Assembly (NCBI GenBank): GCA_907163375.1
Contig: CAJQUW010006858.1
Location: 216,001-280,000 of the forward strand
Reading direction: 5' to 3'
DNA length: 64,000 nucleotides
Source: Prostheceraeus crozeri
Taxonomy: Eukaryota > Platyhelminthes > Polycladida > Euryleptidae
Shown piece by piece: positions 10,687-20,128 of this stretch (within the stretch, counting starts at the first letter, position 1; the number at the start of each line of letters is the position of its first letter). Made by a program: the position numbers and the translations under genes. The notes beneath the pieces were generated by a model. It ran no database searches, was not told the DNA's origin, and saw only the letters and a list, made by a program, of their open reading frames with translations.

Positions 10687-11598
10687 TTGGACTTTTAATA
10701 GACTTATTGAGACACTATGAACTTAGTCTGCATTGCTATGCTGTCTCTATGACGTCTGAACTTCTCGAGCACTATGTACACTAGAGTATAAAGCAAAATA
10801 ATGGCCCTTATGAATAAAAACCCGATGTCCATGACAAAAATCCAGTTCATGAAATATCGATCAGAAAATCTTCACCGAGCAATCTATGCATCTACAACTT
10901 GAGGTCTTCATGAAGTCGGCCATAGACAAAAAAGCTAAGTTGTTGATTCCTTTGGTTGATTGCACAGAATTTCAGTGGATATGGGTAGAAATGTGGGAAT
11001 CCGGAATAACGACTGTAATTAAGTTTCTCTGTGCAATATACATGTACAAATGAATTCACTCATTGGAAGAAGGAAACATAGAGAACTACGCAATCTAGGG
11101 ATTGAAGAAAAAGCAGCGTTCATGCTTTTCCAACTATTGATCATTGAACTGGCTGGATAGCTGTTCGACAAAGAAGGCAATGACTGCTTCATGATATTCC
11201 ACACCTCAAGTTGTAAAATCATAGATTCTGCTGCAAGTTCTTCGAGTCATTTTTCAAGTGAAACACTTCCGGTACACTTTGATACACTTTTTATTCATAC
11301 GGGCCATTATGTTGCAGTGACAGAATAACAATAGAATTTTTCGCGTATGGTAAACTAAAGTAGATTTTTGCAAAGCAAGCGCAGAAAGCGAAGATGAAAT
11401 TTCATAAAAAATTTTAATATACTTTTGTGCTGCAGCAGATTGCTGTAACAAGATAATAAAAATTATGAAGTTTTTTAAGGAAAATTATAAAATATGCATC
11501 CAAGATGTTGTAGCCTAATCGTGCGAGCCCTCTCCTGTACCCGTACATGAAACAGTGAAAGAGAACGATGTATTTCTGTTGCATCATTTTGTATTATC
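10687..11598. other. 5' non-coding region of the DUF7869-like element
   Basis: Upstream of the minus-strand gene. No convincing coding sequence; short frames lack recognisable motifs. The promoter is expected here but no core motif can be assigned with confidence. Confidence 0.4.
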
Positions 11599-11605
11599 AT
11601 TTACA

Positions 11606-12357
11606 TTGAATGGAGCGAAATGGAAGTGAATAGGAGAATTAGAGCAGGGGTCGGAGCCTATCAGAAAGTGGCAGGAGTGTTGGGAGACAGAAGGATCAGC
11701 AAAGATATCAGACGGAAAGTGTTAGAGGTGTGTGTAATTCCAGCAGTCACATATGGTCTGGAAGCAATGGCGCTCACCAAAGATCAGCAAGATAGACTGC
11801 AAGTGTGTGAGAACAATTGGCTGAGGAGGTTGTGTGGAGTGAAGTTGGTTGACAGAAGAAAACTTGCAGAAATGAGACTCGAAGTCGGACTGAAACGAAC
11901 GATGACTCAGAAGATTGTGGGAAAGAGACTATCTTGGGCCGGACATGTGGCAAGAATGAATGAGCAGAGGCTACCCAGGCGAATGGAGCAAGAAATGAGT
12001 GTGCGAAGAAGAGGAAGACCGAGAATTCGTTGGAGTGACTGTGTCAAAATAGATTTCCAGAAGGCGGAGGAAGATTGGAGAAGTTGGAGAAGCGACGCAG
12101 AAGACAGAGTCGTATGGCGGAGAACTGTGCACAATGTGGTTGAAGTATGGAGCCGCTGACATTTTACTTGACTGTGTTTCCTGATATCGTTTCATGTGGT
12201 GTTACCCTGATGGTTTGTGGACTGTAGCTGGTTTGTGTTTCCATGAATTTTATGATGTATATGTGAACTATCTCCTTTTTATCTTGTTTGTATGAATCCC
12301 CCCTACCCCATTTATATGGGAGAAAGGGGTTGTTAAAATAAAAAAAATAAAAAATAA
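11606..12357 (+). mobile_element. LINE 3' end (RTE/R4-like C-terminus), 5'-truncated
   Basis: The open frame from about 11620 to 12159 encodes the C-terminal part of a LINE reverse transcriptase: RRIRAGVGAYQKVAG, VTYGLEAMALTK, NNWLRRLCGV, LSWAGHVARMNE and RRRGRPRIRWSDCV. It is followed by about 200 bp of 3' UTR and an A-rich tail of aaaaataaa units. The direct repeat ATTTACA flanks it (11599-11605, 12358-12364), consistent with target-primed insertion. Upstream RT and endonuclease are absent because of ordinary 5' truncation. Clade is an estimate from motif style only. Confidence 0.8.
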
Positions 12358-12364
12358 ATTTACA

Positions 12365-13566
12365 GCTGACCTGTTGTACCATTTATGCTACATATGAAAA
12401 TAATTGGCATAATTACTTAAACCCTAACCCCCATTTCCAATACCAAGACTGTGATAGGGAAAATAAGGTTAGACTTATCGCTGTCCCCAAACAATAAAAT
12501 AAAGGTACGTATCACACATGACTGATCTTGTTGATTATAGTTACCCTTTCCCTAACACACTCTAGACGCGGGGAAAGTAATACTGAAACTTTAAAGTAAC
12601 TGAATAACCTACGTACATGTACATGTACTTCTCGTGGTAATACTTAGATATAGTCCAAAACACGAATGTTAGGCTACTGACGAAGGATACACACAAGCGA
12701 ATCTGTAGGCAGCGCGAATCAAACGTCGATTATAATCGGCAGTGTTTCTGAAAATAAAATGCACGATGAACAGAGATTGGATTCTTGTGGATTATGCGGA
12801 TGTCACTCGGCATTAACTACACACATTCTTCGACGATATTGAGCAGCACTGCTGCTGTCGAATGACTCTGATCGTTGTAACTGAATTCGATGGCCGCACG
12901 GTGTGTGTTCATTGATCACAATGAGTCAGCATGACGCATTGTATTCAATGATGATCATCTGAGTCATCATCACACACAATGAAAGCGGGAAAAGCTGAAT
13001 ATTGGTTGATGAAAAGATGGCAAAAACGCAGAAATACTGCAAACGTTTGTTCAGCTCATGGCACTCGTGTCATGAATAGAACGAATTAGGATGGATTGAT
13101 CAGCAACCTATAAGTGATTTTATTTTCAGGTGATCCAACAGACATGTTCACTACTGTATTTTTTATGCAATATTTCAGTAAATAACGTGGGTCTATTGAT
13201 ATCTTATAATAAACAGCAGTATTCAATATCATTATATATTACATCCCCACTAGGTTGCAAAACGGCGTCGTATCATTGTTCAAACACACAATATATTTCT
13301 GTCGAACTGTCGTATCAGTTATACGACACTCAATAATGCGAAAATCTGTCTGTCGAAGTGTCGTATAAGTTATACGTCGGTTCGACAGACAGAAGTTATC
13401 TCTCAACAGTTATACGACGATATTGATGTGGCCATACCGTCGAAACGGCTGAAAATTCAAACTCGACATCTTGAAATTCAGAACATTCACGAAATTTTGG
13501 TCAAGATGATGTAAAAATCTCAAAATCGAAATTTTGGTCATACGACGGTTCGACAGACAACAGGCG
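12365..13566. other. Right arm of the DUF7869-like element, non-coding
   Basis: No gene seen. Includes acatgtacatgtac words (about 12615), a lone aaccctaaccccc stretch (12419) that is too short to be telomeric, and the right subterminal repeats 13300-13450. Confidence 0.45.
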
Positions 13567-13969
13567 AATTATCGTCAACATTTCAAGCATAGATATCTAG
13601 CCACCATCGTTTATGAATTGAATATGATCTATCAAGCGCACATGATTTTTTCCTTTCAAATCTGCAATATGTTTCTACACTTACAGGGTGATCTTATTTT
13701 CGCTAACTCGCCTGAAACAAATTTGAAGTCTACCTCAGTAATATGGGGTCATAGTATGACATGTGACACTTCCAGATGGTGAAAATTGGTAGAAAATCAC
13801 AATTCATGATGTGTACGATTACTATAAACACTTGAAATAGGTATAGCATAATGATCAAGCTGTACTATCACCTCATTCTAGTTTGTCCTATATATAGTAC
13901 TCTCGGCGGTTTAAGGTTAAAACATATTCTTTAATCTGATAGTCGCATTGTCGAACTGGAAAACCTGTA

Positions 13970-14158
13970 TTGAACGACTAAATGCAGTTGTCTAGCTATC
14001 TATGTCGTCTAGACAGTCCCAGCGCAGGAGCAGGATTTCATTGCTATACACTTCATATAAGGTCAACACAATTTATTCGACGCCAAGTTTCTAGTCTACT
14101 CCGGGCGACGACGTGAATGTGACGATTTCATTACAGTGTTCTTATTTTGAAAATAAAA
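13970..14158. promoter_or_regulatory. Upstream region of the GGGC-type transposon gene
   Basis: About 190 bp between the Tc/mariner insertion and the ATG at 14159. The sequence tttcattacagtg (14128-14140) looks like a splice acceptor just before the coding start, so the first exon may be non-coding. No TATA box stands out. Confidence 0.3.
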
Positions 14159-15274
14159 ATGCCCGAAGACTTACAAAAGAAAAGAGAGCGTGACCGGCGC
14201 TACAGAGAAAATCAAAAGCTGACCAACCCACACTATATGGAAAAACGACGCGCTATTTGCCGGAAAAGTTATCAGAAGAACAACACGAGATGACAACACA
14301 AGAGGCTATAATCAATAGACGAAAGAATTGCATATATTTGAGAAAGTACAGAGAAGGGAGACCCACTAGACAGGATCAAGGCAGCATAGGAGATGTGCAG
14401 GTAGAAAGGAAAACGACAAAATCAATCGTAGCGAGTGAGAGAGAAAAGAAGAAAAGAAAGACTGAAATCATTCGTCTTCGGAGGGAAAAAGCATCCTTAC
14501 AACGCGAAGTCTGGAGGATTAGAAAGCGACTTTGGAAGTCTCAAAGCAACAGTAAATACATGCCTAGCTCCAGTAGAAACTCAGCAGCCTCTGATGAAGT
14601 AAACACGTCGGCCATTTTCGTAAATGACACAATGAGATCAAATAAATCATCCAAGAGATCTCTGACTGCATATTATTCCCTGTTGCAGTCTCTGAAGTCA
14701 TCAAAAGGGAAAAGGCGCTGGGAAAGACGGTGCGTCGGACTAGTGGTACAAAAAATTGTGAGGAAGTACAGAGGATTTCGCAGTCACCTATTCAGGAATA
14801 TTAGCAGTTGCGTCTGCTGCGCCACAAAGAGTTCTCCACCAAGATCGGTCTACAAAATGCAACATTGATGATTTGCAAGCCTTCCTGGAGAGAGATGATA
14901 ACAGTCGAATAATCAGTGGAAAGAAAGAAGTTGTCAGCAGAAATGGCGAAAAAGTGCAAGTTCGATACTACAACTTCTCAGTAAATATTCTACATCAAAA
15001 ATTCTGCAGCGAAAATTCAAGATTGCAGCTATCTGAGTCAACCTTCTACAGGTACATCAAAGACTTGAGACATCTTAAGATGCCAAATGTGAATAATCGC
15101 AGTCAGTGCCTCTGCAAGCAATGTACAAATATGCAACTTTTGACGGATTCTCTCTTCTCACACAGGATCATTTCCACTCGCATAAAGCGGACACTTGTTG
15201 ATAGTCCATGTGTTCTACATTCAAACAAGCCTATAGAGCCCATCAGCATTCTTCCGTACAGATATGAAAAATAA
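14159..15274 (+). pseudogene. Transposase-like gene of the GGGC-type transposon (N-terminal portion)
   Basis: Starts MPEDLQKKRERDRRYRENQK with further basic KRRAICRKSYQK repeats. It continues in a second frame (from about 14257) with a charged coiled coil (EREKKKRKTEIIRLRREKAS) and GKRRWERRCVGLVVQKIVRKY, then in a third frame (from about 14873) with LQAFLERDDNSRIISGKKEV, NFSVNILHQKF and NRSQCLCKQCTNMQ. The FLERDD-SR-GKK and C-C-x2-C-x2-N blocks are shared by a family of multi-copy invertebrate and fish proteins of uncertain transposon class. Frame changes near 14270 and 14865 make it defective. The expected catalytic C-terminal part is not found, so the copy is also truncated. Confidence 0.62.
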
Positions 15275-15583
15275 TAGATATTTGGCAATGCAGGAGGATA
15301 CAAATGAGGGCCATTAAGCCGATAACAATGCATTATTACCGTAATGCCGGTTTTATGCATTACCGTCGGTCTAATTACGATTTCTGCTCAAAAGTAAATA
15401 CTTTTTCTTTAATAACACCCAACTGATCTCAAAGCTTGATTTAGCATAATGTACATGCGGTACATGACAAGATAGGAGCAACCGATGCTTTTCAATGAAA
15501 AGTATCAAAAACTTGGCAAGTGGCTGCCATAGAAGAAAGCAAGAAAACCGTCGGTCTGATTACACACGTTTTCGTGAGACCAG
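15275..15583. other. 3' flank of the GGGC-type gene
   Basis: No coding sequence seen. Holds two copies of the element-specific CGTCGGTCT motif (15363 and 15548) and the Harbinger target CAG at 15581-15583. Confidence 0.45.
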
Positions 15584-15767
15584 GGGCCTATTTCATAAAA
15601 CTTTTATCAGCTATCAGTTGTCAGTTGACAGTTATCAGTTGTAAGTTATCAACTGATAGAATGTCAATTTCATAAACGAGTGATAGAAGTAACAGATAGC
15701 TGATAAAATGCTTGTCTGTTGCACGTCATTTGACTATATTTGTATCTGATTCCGCTGATTTCTGTTA

Positions 15768-15826
15768 CCGCTTTTGTCAGAAACTATTGCTTCTTAAAGA
15801 AATTCTGAGTCGCAACAACATATTAT
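15768..15826 (+). pseudogene. Harbinger Myb-like gene, first fragment
   Basis: After an acceptor-like ccgcttttgtcag the frame reads KLLLLKEILSRNNIL and would run across the TATTAT target of the Polinton into LFGSYNDFAEGKRKKKLAW at 33034, the start of a Myb/SANT-like helix. So the Polinton entered an exon of this DNA-transposon gene. Upstream exon not identified. Confidence 0.5.
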
Positions 15827-16735
15827 AGTAATGGGCAAAAGACCGTTCCAGGACACCATAAAATTCAAAAAAATAGTATCTTTAAAAACGACATAAATTC
15901 ATGACATTTGGTCATTTTTCAGGTTTTTAAGACCTAAATTCATGAATTTAGACCGTTCCAGGACACCATAAAATTCAAAAAAATAGTATCTTTAAAAACG
16001 ACATAAATTCATGACATTTGGTCATTTCTCAGGTTTTTAAGACCTAAATTCATGAATTTAGACCGTTCCAGGTCACCATAAAATTCAAAAAATAGTATCT
16101 TTAAAAACGACTAAATTTATCAATTTGTCATTATTTCAGGTTTTTAAGACCTAAATTCATGAATTTAGACCGTTCCAGGACACCATAAAATTCAAAAAAA
16201 TAGTATCTTTAAAAACGACATAAATTCATGAATTAAACCCTTTTTCAGTTTTTTAAGACCTCAATACAGGAATTTAGTCCATTCAAAAAGTACCATTTTT
16301 TCAAAAAATGGTTTTTTTAAAAAACGACATAAATCCATGAATTTGAACCCTTTTTCAGGTTATGAAGACCTAAATTCATAAATTTAGGCGTTTTTAAAAA
16401 TACCCAATTTTTCAAATTTTTCAAAATCTCAAAATTTGAGAATTACAATTTTTACTCCCAAAATCATGACCGTTCCAGGACACCGAAAAAATCATAAAAG
16501 TTATGAATCTCAAATTTGAGAATTACAATTTTTACCTTGAAAATCATGACCGTTCCAGGACACCGAAAATCATAAAAGTTGAGAATTTCAAATTCATGAA
16601 TTTTATCCATCTTTCAGGTTTTTAAAATATATCATGTGACTAAAAATATTTCTTTAAAAATGGAAGAAACAAAAGTGGAAGAAACCGCAAGAATATATCG
16701 TTCGTTATCTCAATTAAACTTTTACGGAGCAGCGT
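15827..16735. repeat. Polinton left terminal inverted repeat
   Basis: Matches the right end (30130-30250 plus 32444-33027) in inverted sense. Contains four tandem units of 106-110 bp, each starting gaccgttccagg (15841, 15951, 16061, 16167), then diverged units. The inner edge holds the same start of a small gene (MEETKVEETARIY) as the right end near 30215. The left arm is longer because it has more units. Confidence 0.85.
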
Positions 16736-16791
16736 GACTTCTTTCTTTCTTTCTCTCTCTCTCTCTCTCGATCCTGTCTGTTACAGGAATA

Positions 16792-17211
16792 TTGTATTGT
16801 ATTGTAGGAGATAGTATTCAGAATCCTTCCTTTAGAGAAAGAATTGAAAGAATGTTTGTTAAGAAAGCTTTACAAGCTAAAATATTATTCGGTCAGGGTT
16901 TAAATGAAACGACAGCAAAGCTGTCTGAGAGCAACGCTCGAACTTATGCCTCCGAAATTCATAAAGAATACAGAAGGCCTAAATATTTATTGAAAGTAAA
17001 AGTATTTAATAAAGATGATATTTGGAGTGCTGATCTTATTCATATGCCGAATGAAAAAGATTATAAATACGCATTGACCGTTATAGATTTATATACACGA
17101 TACGGTTGGGTAAAGCCTTTAAAAAACAAAAGTGGTCTATCAGTTAAATTTAAGTTTGAAGAAATCTTTAAAGAAAGTAATAGAAAGCCAAGGAAATTGT
17201 TTTTCTTTTGA
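16792..17211 (+). pseudogene. Polinton integrase (fragment)
   Basis: Retroviral-type DDE integrase core used by Polintons: an N-terminal helical part (EIHKEYRRPKYLLKVKVFN), then DDIWSADLIHM with the first catalytic Asp, and YALTVIDLYTRYGWVKPLKN. Only the front of the core is present. It sits next to the left TIR, a usual place for this gene. Part of a broken fossil. Confidence 0.82.
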
Positions 17212-17797
17212 ATATTTACTCCAAATAAATCCAGGAAAGTTTTCTACGTTTTTTGTATGTCACCTCCAATATGCTGACAATTTGAGTTTTTATTTTTGTT
17301 TAATAGATAATTTAATAAATCTAAATTAGCAATTTTTAATTTAATTAAATTTTCGGAATTTGTAGAATTCATTTTTAAAGATAAAATAAATGTTTTACCT
17401 TATCATACTAGGACTTAGATATATTCCAGAACCATCTTTAGTTTCTTTAATTTCAATTAAATCATCAACATTGAGGAGAATATTTTTAAGAACTCGTTTC
17501 CCTTCATCAACCAAATTTAATTTACTAATGAAATTATCTACTATTCCGTCACCCTAGCAACTTTTTCTAACTCTCTATTATGACGTTTTTGTTCTTCTAA
17601 TGCTGCCTTCTCTTTGGTTTACTTATGTAATACTTTTTTTTTGTTAATCGTAATAGTTTTAGGGGTATTTTTGTCAACAATATTACGTAATTTTAATTCA
17701 ACAGTTTTATTATTATTACTTTTCGCTTGCGACATTTTTAATGAAAAAATTTTAAGTTACCAAAAATTTTTAATCTATTCTAGTTATGAAAAAAAAA
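17212..17797. other. AT-rich Polinton interval
   Basis: No confident gene. Short minus-strand coding-like stretches resemble the low-complexity small proteins of Polintons but cannot be named. Confidence 0.35.
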
Positions 17798-18640
17798 TTA
17801 ACTTATCCTAGCCATCTTTCCATTAAGAATTTCAATAGAATATTTTACATCTTCTAGCAATAAACCATAAGCCATCAATGAAGTTGTGGAATCTTTCTTT
17901 TCAATATTAATTGTTACATCACAACCAGTCTTGATAATATCTTCAGATTGTGCACTTAAATCGAAACAGAAAACAGGATATAAATTCCTCCAATCTACAG
18001 GAGTTAATTGTGGTTCAACTCCAAATTCTATACAAAGATTTCGATAAGAATCATATCCTTCCATAAATTGATTATTGGTATCATCAAATCTTAATGGATC
18101 AATTGGATATCGGGTTTGATTTAATGGAACTTGTAAACTTCGAATTGTATTAATATGAAAAAGATTGTTGTTCTTATCAAACTTGGAGAATTATTTCTTT
18201 GAAATGTTAGTAATAAATATCTTGGAGTATTCGAAGTTCTAGTAAAATGCCAGCTAAATCTTTGTTCGGAAAAAGTTACTGAACTAGCAGTACGCTTTAG
18301 AAAATTTACTGGAATTGGTTTGTTAGTGTGTTTATCAGCTATCAGTTGTCAGTTGACAGTTATCAGTTGTAAGTTATCAACTGGAGCATCACTATATAAA
18401 GAATATTCACAGTGTAAAAATGAATCAGATAAATATAAATAACTCTGCTGATTATCAACTTCAAAATTAAATCACCTCCAGTATTCACTCTACTGGAAGA
18501 TCCGGGATTCATAGCAATTCTTATATAGTCATTCTTTTTTTGATTATAACTAACACCTGGTGGTTTATCTAATTCAAATTTATTTTCGATAAGCGAAGAC
18601 ATTTTTATAAAAAATAATTTGACTTTTTGTTTTTTCTCAC
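17798..18640 (-). pseudogene. Polinton major capsid protein remnant
   Basis: The minus-strand N-terminal part (SSLIENKFELDKPPGVSYNQ, IRIAMNPGSSSRVNTGGD) and C-terminal part (LTPVDWRNLYPVFCFDLSAQ, VTINIEKKD, AYGLLLEDVKYSIEI) fit the two ends of the double jelly-roll capsid protein of Polintons. Identification rests on motif style and position. It contains a 53-bp patch of Harbinger sequence at 18331-18383. Broken fossil. Confidence 0.6.
18331..18383. repeat. 53-bp copy of Harbinger subterminal sequence inside the Polinton
   Basis: Exact match over 53 bp to 15603-15655 (starts tttatcagctatcagttg, ends gttatcaactg), which is part of the Harbinger subterminal repeat outside the Polinton. No TIR end of Harbinger is included, so this is not a whole insertion. 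Confidence 0.9.
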
Positions 18641-18701
18641 ACACAGAAAAAATTTTGCTAAAAAAATTTTACTAAAAAATATATTTTAGAATTTTGCTAG
18701 A

Positions 18702-19296
18702 CCAGCTCCGCTACAGCTTTGCTGGTTAGACCGAAGGTTGCTGCTCACGCCATTACCTCTTATTTCTTCAATTGAACGTTTTATGGCTACGCCTGATTTC
18801 TTCTTATGTTTACTATCAGACGGAGCTCCGCTCCTCAAGGTTTCACCCCCCACAGCTATGTTAGCAATTTTGTTTTTTGTTTCCTCTGAAAGTTTTTTTA
18901 AATTTTTTAGTTCTTCAGAATCATTCCTAAGTTTACAAATAGCTTCTAGTTGTTTTAATTCGTTTTGAGACTTCTTAACAGCATTTTATATTGCACTAGC
19001 TGTACTGCCTATAGCAGCTGCTCCTTTTGCAGCAGATGAAATCAAATCTTTATTATTTTTACTTCCAATACCAGAAAAGATGCCAGCTCCTTCCGTGTGA
19101 ACTGTTTCTCTATTATCATAATGATAAACAGGATTCATACGTGGTTCATGAGCAATTCTTTGATTTGAAGCAAAATGTTTAAGATTGTGTTTATAAATTA
19201 TAGGCATTTTTTAGGAATAAATTTGTCTTTTGGGAAAAAATATTTACGTTAATATTTACGTTTATGATTGGCTAAAGCCTCGAGGAGCTTCGCTCC
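18702..19296. repeat. GC-rich hairpins, first cluster (18702-18738, 18822-18834, 19284-19296)
   Basis: Short GC-rich palindromes in an AT-rich setting: CCAGC...GCTGG with ACCGAAGGT beside it (18702-18738), GGAGC-TCC-GCTCC (18822-18834) and GGAGC-TTC-GCTCC (19284-19296). All have three-base loops or nearly so, like the double hairpins in the genes further right. Confidence 0.75.
18720..19207 (-). CDS. Polinton small structural-type protein (unnamed)
   Basis: Minus strand. Starts MPIIYKHNLKHFASNQRIAH, then AGIFSGIGSKNNKDLISSAA and an Ala/Gly-rich KGAAAIGSTASAI stretch, followed by a charged helical tail (ELKNLKKLSEETKNKIANIA). Small Gly/Ala-rich proteins with an amphipathic segment lie next to capsid genes in Polintons; a minor virion or membrane-active role is inference only. 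Confidence 0.4.
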
Positions 19297-19305
19297 GATC
19301 AAGAT

Positions 19306-20028
19306 TTACGTTTGTGAATGGACAACACTTCTTTTAACGGAATCTAACTGTTCTTTATTTTCTTTAGAGTTTTCTTGTAAATTTTTCTTTAATTCATTTT
19401 CTAAATTGATTTTAAGAGTTCTCATTTTATCAACTTTTTGATTAAGTAAGTTTACTTCATTTATTATTCTATTCATCTTTTTCATTTGTTGAGTAATTTT
19501 AGAACTTAATTCATCAACACTTTTTTGGAATGTAGTTTGTAACTGCTTTAAATTTTTTTTAATTCTTTCAGGAAGTTTTTCTATTTCATCTTCTGATTGT
19601 TCTTTCAATAGTTGTATCTGATGTTTATTTTTAATGACTGCAGATTTTAAATTTATAGAAAGTAATATTAAAATTTTTGATTGTTCTGAAATCTTTTTAA
19701 AAAGTTTTGCTATATCTGCTTCTAGCTCTCTATCCTTTTTATCAAGTTTTAATAATTTTTCGTTTAATGATTTGTCATTAAGTTTAAGCAACTTTAATTC
19801 ATTCATCAGTGGAACCAAAACATCGTTTATATATTTTTCTTTTAAGTCATTGATTTGTGTATCAACATATTGTTTATTTGATAACTCTGTATTTTGTTGC
19901 GGAAGAATAGAAAGATGCAATGGACCAGATAAAACGTCTCCAGTTTTCATGATATAATTTTCTATCTCTATTTCTAATTCACGATTATTCGGGATATATG
20001 CACCTCCACCAACATTTGGTAACATCAT
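19306..20028 (-). CDS. Polinton coiled-coil protein with tail-fibre-like motif
   Basis: 240 residues, open. Residues 1-60 hold MKTGDVLSGPLHLSILPQQ followed by NTELSNKQYVDTQI, the short repeat typical of phage and virus fibre proteins (M-x-G-x-L-x-GPL ... A/S-x-K-x-YVD). The rest (about 60-240) is a continuous Lys/Glu/Leu-rich coiled coil. Lies divergently next to the 401-residue gene with an AT-rich gap between. A trimeric fibre-like attachment role is inferred from motif and coiled coil only. Confidence 0.55.
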   Translation of the reverse strand: MMLPNVGGGAYIPNNRELEIEIENYIMKTGDVLSGPLHLSILPQQNTELSNKQYVDTQINDLKEKYINDVLVPLMNELKLLKLNDKSLNEKLLKLDKKDRELEADIAKLFKKISEQSKILILLSINLKSAVIKNKHQIQLLKEQSEDEIEKLPERIKKNLKQLQTTFQKSVDELSSKITQQMKKMNRIINEVNLLNQKVDKMRTLKINLENELKKNLQENSKENKEQLDSVKRSVVHSQT

Positions 20029-20128
20029 TTTTTAACAATAAAAAAGTAATTTTTTCATATGATGAGAAAAAAAATTTTTTCTAATAAAAATTAAAAAAAA
20101 TAAAAAATTTTCTAATATAAATAAAGAA

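Larger units (their letters stand above)
8025..13566 (-). mobile_element. Unclassified DNA transposon with DUF7869-like gene, AATT TSD
   Basis: The left end CGCCTGTTGTATGTCGAACC at 8025 is matched by its inverse ending CAGGCG at 13566 over roughly 33 bp. Both are flanked by AATT (8021-8024, 13567-13570). Next to the TIRs are repeated, inverted subterminal motifs built on TATACGAC and TCGACAGACAGA (8240-8390; 13300-13560). The single large gene is on the minus strand (8551-10686). Own length is about 4.8 kb once the LINE tail at 11606-12357 is removed. Not a canonical superfamily that I recognise. Confidence 0.82.
3390..13916 (-). mobile_element. piggyBac-2
   Basis: The left end CCTTAAACCGCCG (3390) and right end CGGCGGTTTAAGG (13916) are inverse copies flanked by TTAA at 3386-3389 and 13917-13920. 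The transposase gene runs on the minus strand with at least four exons between about 7840 and 3774. The DUF7869-type element (8025-13566) lies between the gene and the right terminus. Own DNA about 5 kb, long for a piggyBac, because of the extra upstream exons and tandem repeats. Confidence 0.92.
2464..13967 (+). mobile_element. Tc/mariner-type element, TA target site
   Basis: CAGGTTTTCC followed by CGACAACGGCAACTACC at the left end matches inverted GGTTGTCGCATTG-like sequence ending in GGAAAACCTG at 13967. Both ends abut TA (2462-2463, 13968-13969). Own DNA is only 2464-3385 plus 13921-13967, just under 1 kb; piggyBac-2 and its load fill the rest. It carries the transposase fragment at 2667-3011. 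Confidence 0.78.

Noticed and set aside
12419-12435. Telomere-like aaccctaaccccc
   Set aside because: Single short occurrence, no array.
15584-15590. A 5-bp CCAGG duplication for Harbinger
   Set aside because: Possible but the 3-bp CAG reading fits the superfamily; symmetry of the bases prevents a decision.
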